NCBI RefSeq assembly: GCF_026537325.1
Contig: NZ_JAFNMJ010000003.1
Coordinates: forward strand, 1-64,000
Direction of reading: 5' to 3'
Origin: Bifidobacterium sp. B4142
Lineage (GTDB): Bacteria > Actinomycetota > Actinomycetes > Actinomycetales > Bifidobacteriaceae
Length of the DNA: 64,000 nt
Positions 38,955 to 46,696 of this stretch are shown here, piece after piece. Under the pieces are notes generated by a model. That model did not search any database, had not been told where the DNA came from, and saw only the letters and a list, made by a program, of their open reading frames with translations. Both the position numbers and the translations under genes were made by a program. The number at the start of each line of letters is the position of its first letter. Position 1 is the first letter of the stretch.

Positions 38955-40022
38955 TTGAGCGATACGGTTCACAAGGATGTCGAAGGAGCCGACCCCTACG
39001 GGTATCTGATGGTGCACTTCATCGAAGACCCCCAGGGGTATGCCGAGCGCCTCTACTTCGACCTGTCACGAGGCGACGACCCTCTGAGCTGGGATCCGCT
39101 GTACGGGGGCAGGCCGCTGCTGACCTCGCATCTGGGCACTACCGGCCTGCGGGATCCCTACATGGTGCGTGACCCGCGCAACGGCCGGGTCTATGTCATG
39201 GCTACCGATCTGCGGGTGTTCGGCGGCGATCAGTCAAAGGGCAGCGGCTGGGAGCACTGGTCCCGCCACGGCAGCACCAAGTTGATGATCTGGTCCACTG
39301 ACGACCTGATTCATTGGTCAGGTCCCTGGCCGCTGGATGTGTCCTTGCAACAGGACGGCAGCAGGGTTCCGCTGGGCATGGCCTGGGCGCCGGAGTGCCT
39401 ATGGGTGCCTGACTATGAGGGGCCGCGGCAGGGGGCCTTCGTCCTCTACTGGTCATCCAAGCTCTTTGACCAGGATGATCCTGACCATGCCGACCCGTCG
39501 GTATATGACCGGGTGCTCTGGGGGTCGACCACCGACTTCGCACAGGAGCACTTCCGCTATGGGGGAGTCTTTATCGATACCGGCCGCAATGCCATCGACA
39601 CCACCATGGTCCAGCGTCCTCTGCCTGGGGGCGGCCTACGCACCTACCGGGCCACCAAGGACAACGGCTTTGGCCGGGGCATCTGGCTGGACAGCACTGA
39701 CGATCCTCGATGGTGGCTGCCGCAGGCCCGGTGGACCACCGTCCAGGAGCAGATCGGCGCCGGCTGGTGCGCCGACGGCAACCCCTCGGGCGTAGAGGGT
39801 CCGGCCCTCTATGCCGACCATGCCCGGAACCGTTGGTACCTGCTGGTGGATGTGATTCCTTCAGTGGGCTACAGGCCCATGGTCAGCGATGATCCGGACG
39901 CCGGGTTCGACTACGCCCGGGAGCAGGACTTCCGCCTGCGCCCCCATACCAAGCACGGCGGGGTCCTATCCCTGACCCGGCAGGAATACGAACGTCTGCG
40001 CCCTCTGGCGCGACAGGACTGA
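38955..40022 (+). CDS. cytoplasmic GH43 glycosidase
   Basis: A 355-residue five-bladed beta-propeller enzyme of family 43 without signal peptide, probably releasing arabinofuranose or xylose from imported oligosaccharides. The blade-one motif GLRDPYMVRD contains the likely general base Asp67, followed by VMATDL and the AWAPECLW block; GVEGPALYAD supplies a candidate acid Glu. The closing HGGVLSLTRQEYERL is shared with the GH43 at 55686, its closest relative in the window. The start is TTG at 38955, with AAGGAG at 38942-38947. The GH27 gene follows 27 bases downstream in the same operon. Exact linkage specificity is not predictable here. Confidence 0.85.
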   Translation: MSDTVHKDVEGADPYGYLMVHFIEDPQGYAERLYFDLSRGDDPLSWDPLYGGRPLLTSHLGTTGLRDPYMVRDPRNGRVYVMATDLRVFGGDQSKGSGWEHWSRHGSTKLMIWSTDDLIHWSGPWPLDVSLQQDGSRVPLGMAWAPECLWVPDYEGPRQGAFVLYWSSKLFDQDDPDHADPSVYDRVLWGSTTDFAQEHFRYGGVFIDTGRNAIDTTMVQRPLPGGGLRTYRATKDNGFGRGIWLDSTDDPRWWLPQARWTTVQEQIGAGWCADGNPSGVEGPALYADHARNRWYLLVDVIPSVGYRPMVSDDPDAGFDYAREQDFRLRPHTKHGGVLSLTRQEYERLRPLARQD

Positions 40023-40049
40023 AACAAAGCACTGAGAAAGGAGCAAGAC

Positions 40050-41432
40050 ATGGACAAGGCCTGGAGACCGCCTATGGGGTGGAACAGCTGGGACAGCTAC
40101 GGGACCACCGTCACCGAGCAGGAGGTGCTGGACAATGCGCAGGTCATGCGCGACAGGCTGCTCCCGGCGGGCTGGGACACGGTCGTCATAGACATCGCCT
40201 GGTACGACCCGACCGCCAGGGCCCATGGCTACAACGCCAAGGCGCCTCTGGTCCTGGACGGCTATGGCCGGCAGCTGCCCGACCCGGTCCGGTTCCCTTC
40301 GGCGGCCGACGGCCAAGGGTTCGCTCCGTTGGCTGCTCGGATCCACGATCTAGGGCTGCGCTTCGGCATTCATGTCATGCGGGGCATCCCCAGGCTGGCG
40401 GTCGAGCGGGACCTGCCCGTCCTCGGCACCTCCTATACCGCCGCCCAGGTGGTTGACACCACCCATGTCTGTGCCTGGAATCTCGACAATTACGGTCTGG
40501 ACCATTCCCATCCGGGAGCCCAGGCCTGGTATGACGCCCAGGTTGACCAGTTCGCACGTTGGGGGGTGGACTACCTGAAGGTGGACGATATGCAGGTCCC
40601 TTTCATGGACCGGGAAATCGACGCCTACGCCTGTGCCATCAGCAAGGCCGAGCAGGCCCATGGCCATCCCATGACCCTCTCCCTGTCCCCGGGCACCCGG
40701 GTGCCCACCACCCATCTTGGCTTCCTGCGGGATCACGCCCAGCTCTGGCGGATTTCGGACGACCTCTGGGATCGTTGGCAGGACCTTTACGCCCAGTTCG
40801 CCCGTCTGGCCCGCTGGGCACCTTTGCAGAGCACAGGCCACTGGGCCGATGCGGACATGCTGCCTCTGGGGCATATCGGACTGCGGGCCGAGCGGGGCGG
40901 GGACCGGTCCAGCCTCCTGACGGCCGACGAGCAACGCACCATGCTGACCCTTTGGGCCATGGGGCGCTCGCCGCTGATGGTGGGCGGCGACCTCCCCAGC
41001 AGCGATGAGGCCATTCTGTCGCTGCTGGATAACCCAGCCTTGGAGGAGGTCACCGCCGGTTCGGCCGACAATGGTGAGATCATCCGAGAGCCGGTCGAGA
41101 GTGGGGACGGCCAAGACAAGAAGATCCTAGGCGAGGAGATCGTCTGGAGGGCCCTGGCCAGCGACTGGGCCGACGGAACCCCCTCGGGCCATGACGGCGG
41201 GGTCTATGCGGCTGTCTTCTGGACCGGGGATCGCCCCCGGCGAGTCAGGACGGCCCTATCCTCCCTGGTGGGCCTGGACGGGGCGGACGGGGCCTGGACC
41301 CCGGTCGACCTGTGGGGGAACCGGACCACTGAGCCCGCCCAAATCAGCCTGGAAGGACAGGGTGCCGACCGTGAGCTGGCGGCTCTTGTGCCTGCACACG
41401 GCGTGGTCTGGGTGGCTCTGGATCCACGCTGA
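40050..41432 (+). CDS. GH27 alpha-galactosidase or beta-L-arabinopyranosidase
   Basis: A 460-residue cytoplasmic clan GH-D enzyme. The opening PPMGWNSWDSYG is the family signature. The nucleophile is Asp179 in YLKVDD and the acid/base is probably Asp238 in RISDDLWD. A TIM barrel is followed by a C-terminal beta-sandwich from about residue 375. Family 27 includes alpha-galactosidases and beta-L-arabinopyranosidases; the company of six GH43 enzymes makes the second activity attractive, as arabinopyranose caps occur on arabinogalactan and gum arabic. It ends six bases from the convergent GH43 lipoprotein gene. Confidence 0.9.
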   Translation: MDKAWRPPMGWNSWDSYGTTVTEQEVLDNAQVMRDRLLPAGWDTVVIDIAWYDPTARAHGYNAKAPLVLDGYGRQLPDPVRFPSAADGQGFAPLAARIHDLGLRFGIHVMRGIPRLAVERDLPVLGTSYTAAQVVDTTHVCAWNLDNYGLDHSHPGAQAWYDAQVDQFARWGVDYLKVDDMQVPFMDREIDAYACAISKAEQAHGHPMTLSLSPGTRVPTTHLGFLRDHAQLWRISDDLWDRWQDLYAQFARLARWAPLQSTGHWADADMLPLGHIGLRAERGGDRSSLLTADEQRTMLTLWAMGRSPLMVGGDLPSSDEAILSLLDNPALEEVTAGSADNGEIIREPVESGDGQDKKILGEEIVWRALASDWADGTPSGHDGGVYAAVFWTGDRPRRVRTALSSLVGLDGADGAWTPVDLWGNRTTEPAQISLEGQGADRELAALVPAHGVVWVALDPR

Positions 41433-41438
41433 GGCTGA

Positions 41439-43022
41439 TCAGCGCTTGGAGCCCCAGATGCAGACGTTGTTGCCCAGGGCGCTGAAGGTCATGACCATGC
41501 GGTGATCCTTGTCCCTGGGCAGCCGGGCGAAGACCCCCTGGTAGCTCACGGTCCCGTCCTTCTCCTTGAGGTCCATGGACAGCCGTCCCCGGTCGTCGAC
41601 CTGCCAGTGGCCCTGGCGTGCTCCGGTCACCTGGCCGCCGGGCTCCAGACGGATGTCCACAGCCTTGACCACGCCCCGGTATTGGGTGCTGTGAGTGTCG
41701 GTCACCTTGCGCGGTCCCTTGAAGAAGATGGTCGGATCATGCTCCACCAGCTCATAGGTGCCGGCCTCGTCCTTGGCGCTGTATGGGCCGCCGGCCTTGG
41801 TGCCCAAATACTCATAGGGGGCCGCCACCAGCCACCCGTCTGCTGTGGGCATCAGCTGCCGGACGCGGATCTGATGCTCCTCCTTGCGGTCGGAGAATCT
41901 GGTGTGATAGATCACGTAGTCTCGGCCGTCCTTGTCGTGCAGAGCCGTGTTCCCGCCCTGCGAGACCTCGATGTCGCCCTGCTTGTCTCCGCTCCACTGG
42001 TAGGAGCCCATCAGGCGGATGCCTGTCTCGCTGGTCCAGTTGTCGGCCTCGCCGCTGGTGGCGATGGCCGGGTTGCCCTGCTGGTCCAGATAGGGGCCGG
42101 TGATGGAGTCCGAGCGGAACATCCGCATCTGGTAGCCTCCGGTCTGCACCAGCTTGCCGTAGGAGAGGAAGAGGTACCAGTGGCCGTTGGTGTGCAGCAG
42201 CGCCGATCCTTCGCCTGAGTTGCCGAAGCCTCCGGCGAGTTTATGTCCGTAGTAAGCGTCGGACTGGTTGGCCTGGGTGGGGTAGGTGGTGGAATAGTCG
42301 CGCAGGCCGGTCTTGGGGTCCAGCCGGATCATCCAGATGCCGCCGAACCAGGAGCCGAAGCTCATCCACAGGCCCCCCTGCCCGTCATCCTTGACACAGG
42401 CGTCAATCGCATTGATGCCCGTATCCGTGTAGGACTGATAGCGGTCCAGCTTCGGGTCCGGGCCCAGCACCTTGGGAACGTCGGTGTGCATGTAATTGGC
42501 CCGTGTGAAGCCGGAGTAGACCACTGGTCCTGCATAAGTCCAGTCGCCGTCCACCCGGTCGGCGGTCAGCAGGACGATGACCGAACGATGCTCGGCCCCG
42601 TTCAGGCTCAGGTACATGCACCACTTCTTCATGGTGGCGTTGTAGTAGACGTCAGGCGCCCACATGTTGCCGGTCACGTCCGGGTTGGAGGACTGCTTGG
42701 GCCAGTCCTTCCAGATCTGGGCAAAGATCTTCTTGTAATCGCGGCTCAGGTTGTTGGTGAATGGGGTCCAGTTGACCAGATCTGTGCTGCGGGCATAGGC
42801 CCGGTGCGAGCCGAAGACGTAGTAGCTCTTGCCGGAGCGAACCAGGGAGGGGTCGTGGACCGAGACGCGCTTGGGTTCCTGGGTGGCGGCGGCTTTTGTG
42901 CCGCTGGCTGACGGCTGCTGGTTCGAGCAGGCGCCCAGTGCCCCTGTCAGCAGCACCGCCAGACCCGCCGTCAGGGCAGTCAGGGCCTTGATGGCCCGTC
43001 CGATGCGTTTGGGTCTTCTCAT
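41439..43022 (-). CDS. GH43 endo-arabinanase-like lipoprotein
   Basis: A 527-residue surface enzyme. A signal peptide ends in the lipobox LGAC at Cys32, so it is a lipoprotein. The GH43 propeller (residues about 50-400) begins with SVHDPSLV, catalytic Asp57, followed by GNMWAPDVYYN and the SFGSWFGGIWM block of the endo-1,5-alpha-arabinanase branch. A C-terminal beta domain of about 110 residues completes it. Two internal DNA blocks are almost identical to the larger GH43 gene at 46697. The ATG at 43022 follows GAGGAA. It diverges from the GH43 gene at 43235 across a shared operator. It probably trims arabinan outside the cell. Confidence 0.9.
   Translation of the reverse strand: MRRPKRIGRAIKALTALTAGLAVLLTGALGACSNQQPSASGTKAAATQEPKRVSVHDPSLVRSGKSYYVFGSHRAYARSTDLVNWTPFTNNLSRDYKKIFAQIWKDWPKQSSNPDVTGNMWAPDVYYNATMKKWCMYLSLNGAEHRSVIVLLTADRVDGDWTYAGPVVYSGFTRANYMHTDVPKVLGPDPKLDRYQSYTDTGINAIDACVKDDGQGGLWMSFGSWFGGIWMIRLDPKTGLRDYSTTYPTQANQSDAYYGHKLAGGFGNSGEGSALLHTNGHWYLFLSYGKLVQTGGYQMRMFRSDSITGPYLDQQGNPAIATSGEADNWTSETGIRLMGSYQWSGDKQGDIEVSQGGNTALHDKDGRDYVIYHTRFSDRKEEHQIRVRQLMPTADGWLVAAPYEYLGTKAGGPYSAKDEAGTYELVEHDPTIFFKGPRKVTDTHSTQYRGVVKAVDIRLEPGGQVTGARQGHWQVDDRGRLSMDLKEKDGTVSYQGVFARLPRDKDHRMVMTFSALGNNVCIWGSKR
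42208..42429 (-). repeat. 222-base inverted repeat copy A, within GH43 lipoprotein gene
   Basis: The minus strand of 42208-42429 matches the plus strand of 48292-48513 at 218 of 222 positions with no gaps; the four differences are silent third-base changes. A second pair, 42596-42716 against 47996-48116, matches at 117 of 121. Flanking parts of the two genes are clearly less similar. Confidence 0.95.
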
Positions 43023-43165
43023 GGTTCCTCGCTTTCCGTGAAGGCAGCCCGATCGACATCGATGACGACCCGCGGCGCATGGCCGACCTTGCGAAGTCGG
43101 TTCGGATGAGCAAACAGCCCGGCCTCATCCATGCGGTCATCAGGCGTCGTGGACTGATCTCCATG

Positions 43166-43186
43166 TATAATTTCTATCGTTAGAAA
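43166..43186. promoter_or_regulatory. arabinan-regulon operator in divergent promoter
   Basis: TTTCTATCGTTAGAAA (43171-43186) is a near-perfect palindrome centred on CG, overlapping a perfect -10 box TATAAT (43166-43171) for the plus-strand GH43-LacI unit. It also lies upstream of the minus-strand GH43 lipoprotein gene, so one site may control both directions. Confidence 0.75.
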
Positions 43187-43234
43187 CGATAGTCGTCGGC
43201 GTTGAAGCCGGCAAGCCGGATGGAAGGAATCGTC

Positions 43235-45460
43235 ATGGGTGAGGATGTTCTGGACGGTGGACGAGAATCTGGGGATGGGGTTGCGCTCATGTGCTACACC
43301 CGGCGTCCCACTGATCGGCAGGAGGCCAACAACGAAGATGTCGCTCTGAGCATGCACCTGGCCCTGCGATCGCGGGCGACCGGCCGTTGGGAGCCCCTGA
43401 ACGGCGGCTACGGCATCTTCTTCGCTGCTGCTGTGCCCACCAAGTCTGTGCCGGATAGTGCCCGTGGGGCCTGCACGGCCGGGGCCGCCCTGCCAGGCGA
43501 GGCAGCACCGCAAGAGGGCGGGCACAACCCTGGACTGGACGCTCATCAAGGCGAAGGGTCCAATGCTGATGCTGATGGCGACGACAATGTCGACGATGGC
43601 CAGGCATCCCAGGCGGCCCAGGAACTGGCGGTGGTCCCAGGGCAGGATCTGGTCCTCAAGAGCCTGATCGACCCCTTCCTGCTGCCCCTGAGGGACGGCG
43701 CCTTCGTCATTCTGGCCACCAGGGTGGCCAGGGGCGGCCAGTCGGACGGCTCCCAGGCCGACTCCTTCCTGACGGCTCTTTCGCCGGACCTGCTGACCTA
43801 CCGACGGCTGCCACAGGTCCATATCCTGGGCGCTCATGGGGTCCACCGGCCCAGGGCGCGGCTTCTGGACGATGGCCAGGGCTGCCGGCTTTACTGGGAC
43901 GACGACCGCGGGCGGCTGTGCACGGCCATGGTGGACGACCCGACGCGGATGGGCATGGTGGCCGACATGAAGATCCTGGAGGATGACGATTCTCTGGTCC
44001 AGGGCGACCCCCTGTCCATGGACCGGCGGCGCGCCCTGGAGGAGGACTGCGGCATGAAGGGCATTCTGGCCGGCAATGTGGTGCTGATCCGCGCCGATTG
44101 CGAGCGTGGCCTGCTGGAACGGTTCGGCCGCATCTATAACACCGGCGTGAAAGTGGATCCGGTTCAGGTGTTCCGAGGCGACGGTCTGGAGTCGGCCCGG
44201 CAGGCCCAGGCACGGCTCCTCTACAGCGATGGGTCTGCCGCCTTGCGCGGGGTGGACTGGGATCAGAGCCAATTGGATCGTCTGGCCAGTGACCTGGCCC
44301 TGGGTCGTCTGAATCATGGAGAGACCAGGCTGATAGGCGGACGGGTCCGGCAGACGGCTTACCCGGTCCCCTTCGCTCGGCAACGTGCCGATCCCTCCAT
44401 TTTCCGCTGGTCCTGGAGGGGCCGGCGCCTGTTCATGTTCATCGCCACCGAGGATGCGGATGGCAATTGCGTCGACCCCTTGAACGGGCATACGCACATG
44501 CCTCTACGGGTCGCTGACACCATCGAAGGCCTGAGCGATCAGGCCGGCGGTCATGAAAAGGAGGTGGACCTGCTGCGCAGGGGCGATCGCAACAGCGAAG
44601 GCCGAGTCATGACCGGCTGTTTCTGGGCCCCGGAGATCCATCTGATCGGAGGCAGGCTCTCCATCCTCTTCATGCCTTGCTTCGATGGTCCGCGGACCAA
44701 CCCTGACGGGACCGCCAACGATCGGGCCGGGAAGCCGGACATGTGGACGGGCTGCTGCCATATCATGCAGCTGCGCCGCGACGACCAGGGCCGGGATCTG
44801 GACCCTCGCCAGCCTGGGAACTGGGACAGCCCCCGACCCATTCTGCGGGCCGAAGGCACCCCTCTCAACCCCATCCAGCGCATCAGCCTGGACATGACGG
44901 TCCTGCACGATACCGGCCGCTGGTATTACGCCTGGCAGCAGCTGGGCTCGGTCTGGATCGCCGCCTTCGACCCTGCCCGCCCCGACCGTCTGACCAGCAC
45001 GCCACGCCAGATCATCGTCCCCGAGTTCGCCTGGGACAACATGATTGCTGAGGGGCCCAATGCCGTGATCCACGACGGCCTGATCTTCCTAATTTATTCC
45101 GGCTCCCTGGTGGGCATCGACTACACCACCGGACTGGTGACCGCGCCGGCCGGTGTTGGGGCCGATCTATGCGATCCCGGCGTGTGGAAGAAGCTGGACT
45201 ACCCATTGCAGAAGTCCGGGAAGTACAATGGCCATTGGCAGCTGGGCACCGGCCACGGTATGTGGTCCCAGGACGAAGACGGCACCATGATCTACGTTTT
45301 CCACAATGCCGAGCATGACCAGGACCGCTACCTTGGCCGCGACAGTCAGGTACGACGGGTACATTGGTCCGCTGAGGGGATGCCCGTATTGGATATGCAA
45401 ACGGATGAGGAGCTCGACCCCACCCGTGCCACGGTAACCTTGGAGGTTAGGGTCTTATGA
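43235..45460 (+). CDS. large cytoplasmic GH43-type protein with acidic insertion
   Basis: A 741-residue protein without signal peptide. The N-terminal 65 residues (MCYTRRPTDRQEANNEDVALSMHLALR) begin a beta-rich region that is interrupted at about 68-135 by an acidic, Gly/Ala-rich low-complexity stretch. Two propeller-type starts appear: LIDPFLLPL at Asp146 and ADPSIFRW at Asp386; the second is followed by CFWAPEIHLIGG and AEGPNAVIHDG and looks like the GH43 catalytic domain. It probably removes arabinose side chains. The ATG at 43235 is chosen for GGAAGG seven bases upstream. Its stop overlaps the LacI start (ATGA), so the two are co-transcribed. Confidence 0.82.
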   Translation: MGEDVLDGGRESGDGVALMCYTRRPTDRQEANNEDVALSMHLALRSRATGRWEPLNGGYGIFFAAAVPTKSVPDSARGACTAGAALPGEAAPQEGGHNPGLDAHQGEGSNADADGDDNVDDGQASQAAQELAVVPGQDLVLKSLIDPFLLPLRDGAFVILATRVARGGQSDGSQADSFLTALSPDLLTYRRLPQVHILGAHGVHRPRARLLDDGQGCRLYWDDDRGRLCTAMVDDPTRMGMVADMKILEDDDSLVQGDPLSMDRRRALEEDCGMKGILAGNVVLIRADCERGLLERFGRIYNTGVKVDPVQVFRGDGLESARQAQARLLYSDGSAALRGVDWDQSQLDRLASDLALGRLNHGETRLIGGRVRQTAYPVPFARQRADPSIFRWSWRGRRLFMFIATEDADGNCVDPLNGHTHMPLRVADTIEGLSDQAGGHEKEVDLLRRGDRNSEGRVMTGCFWAPEIHLIGGRLSILFMPCFDGPRTNPDGTANDRAGKPDMWTGCCHIMQLRRDDQGRDLDPRQPGNWDSPRPILRAEGTPLNPIQRISLDMTVLHDTGRWYYAWQQLGSVWIAAFDPARPDRLTSTPRQIIVPEFAWDNMIAEGPNAVIHDGLIFLIYSGSLVGIDYTTGLVTAPAGVGADLCDPGVWKKLDYPLQKSGKYNGHWQLGTGHGMWSQDEDGTMIYVFHNAEHDQDRYLGRDSQVRRVHWSAEGMPVLDMQTDEELDPTRATVTLEVRVL

Positions 45461-46539
45461 GTTTAGCCGATTCCCCCGGCACAGGACGTGGTTCCACCCC
45501 GACTATGAAGGATGTGGCCCAGGCCGCAGGAGTGTCGGTCAAGACCGTCTCCAATGTGGTCAATGACTATGAATTCGTCTCCAAGGCTACTAGAGGCAAG
45601 GTCAACAAGGCCATAGAGGAGCTGGGCTACCGGGTCAATGTGCCGGCCAGAAACCTGCGGCTGGGCTTCACGGGGATGATCTCTTTGGCCATACCTGATC
45701 TGGCAATGCCTTACTTCGCTCAGCTCTCCTCCTTGGTCATCGAGGAGGCCAAGAAGCTGGGCATGCGGGTTCTGGTGGAGCCCACCCTCTACTCGCGCGA
45801 GGGTGAAATCGAGGCTCTGCACGGCTCCCAGCGATCCATGATCGACGGCCTCATCTACAGCCCGCTGGAGCTGGGCATGGACGATCTGGACCAGCTGCGG
45901 GTGGACTATCCTCTGGTGGTTGTGGGGGAGCGGATCTTCAGCGATCAGTTTGATCATGTGGCCACGGAGAACGTGGAGGGCGCCAAGCACGCCACCGCCT
46001 ATCTGATTAACACTGGTTGCCGTCGGGTGGCGGTCATCGGCACCCATCCCGGCGAGAAGCTTGGTTCGGCTGCTCTTCGCTTGGAAGGGTACAGACAGGG
46101 TCTTGAGGAGGCCTGCCTGGACTACGATCCCCGGTTGGTGGCCCCATCGCGCATGTGGCATCGCATCGACGGGGTCAACGCCATGAATGCCCTGCTGGAC
46201 CAGGGCATTGTCCCCGACGGGGTGGTGGCCCTGAACGACATGCTGGCGGCAGGGGTTCTGCATTCCATACAAATGCATGGCATGTCGGTGCCGGACGACA
46301 TCTCGGTAATCGGTTTCGACAATTCCGATGATTCCCAGTATCTGTCGCCCTCGTTGACCAGTATCTCGCCCGGGCTCAAGGCCGTGGCCAGGCTCTCGGT
46401 CCGTGTTCTCAAGGACAGGATCAATGGGGTCCAGCCGCTGAACACCAAAGAGGGCGAGCACGTCTTCCGCAAGGTATCCTCCTCGCTGGTGGTCCGCAAT
46501 TCAACCCGTGCCCTACCCGGAAACGAGATCGCCGTCTGA
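45457..46539 (+). CDS. LacI-family regulator of the arabinan locus
   Basis: A 360-residue repressor. The helix-turn-helix TMKDVAQAAGVSVKTVSNVV lies near residues 17-36 with the hinge at RNLRLGFTGM, then a sugar-binding core containing VVVGERIFSDQFDHVATENVEGA, characteristic of the group, and ending with SVIGFDNSDDSQYLSPSLTSI. The start overlaps the stop of the GH43 gene. Its likely targets are the repeated CG-centred palindromes TTTCTAACGTTAGAAA found at 38882, 43171, 46578, 50726 and more weakly 49610. The inducer is probably arabinose or an arabino-oligosaccharide, by context. Confidence 0.93.
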   Translation: MSLADSPGTGRGSTPTMKDVAQAAGVSVKTVSNVVNDYEFVSKATRGKVNKAIEELGYRVNVPARNLRLGFTGMISLAIPDLAMPYFAQLSSLVIEEAKKLGMRVLVEPTLYSREGEIEALHGSQRSMIDGLIYSPLELGMDDLDQLRVDYPLVVVGERIFSDQFDHVATENVEGAKHATAYLINTGCRRVAVIGTHPGEKLGSAALRLEGYRQGLEEACLDYDPRLVAPSRMWHRIDGVNAMNALLDQGIVPDGVVALNDMLAAGVLHSIQMHGMSVPDDISVIGFDNSDDSQYLSPSLTSISPGLKAVARLSVRVLKDRINGVQPLNTKEGEHVFRKVSSSLVVRNSTRALPGNEIAV

Positions 46540-46564
46540 TCGCTGATGTGCTTTTTCGGGTGTC

Positions 46565-46593
46565 TTGGATTTCTGAATTTCTAACGTTATAAT
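46565..46593 (+). promoter_or_regulatory. promoter and operator of wall-anchored GH43 gene
   Basis: TTGGAT (46565-46570) and the perfect -10 box TATAAT (46588-46593) are 17 bases apart. The operator TTTCTAACGTTATAAT (46578-46593) covers the -10 box. A leader of roughly 100 bases follows, with GC-rich hairpins (for example CCGGC/GCCGG near 46628-46652) before the start codon. Confidence 0.8.
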
Positions 46594-46696
46594 ATACTGA
46601 AGACGTTCTCAAATGATTTGATGCGGCACCGGCGGGCCATGGAGGCCTGCCGGTCGGAGCGCGGCCGCTCCGATGCCGATGCGGAAAGGTGTGAAC

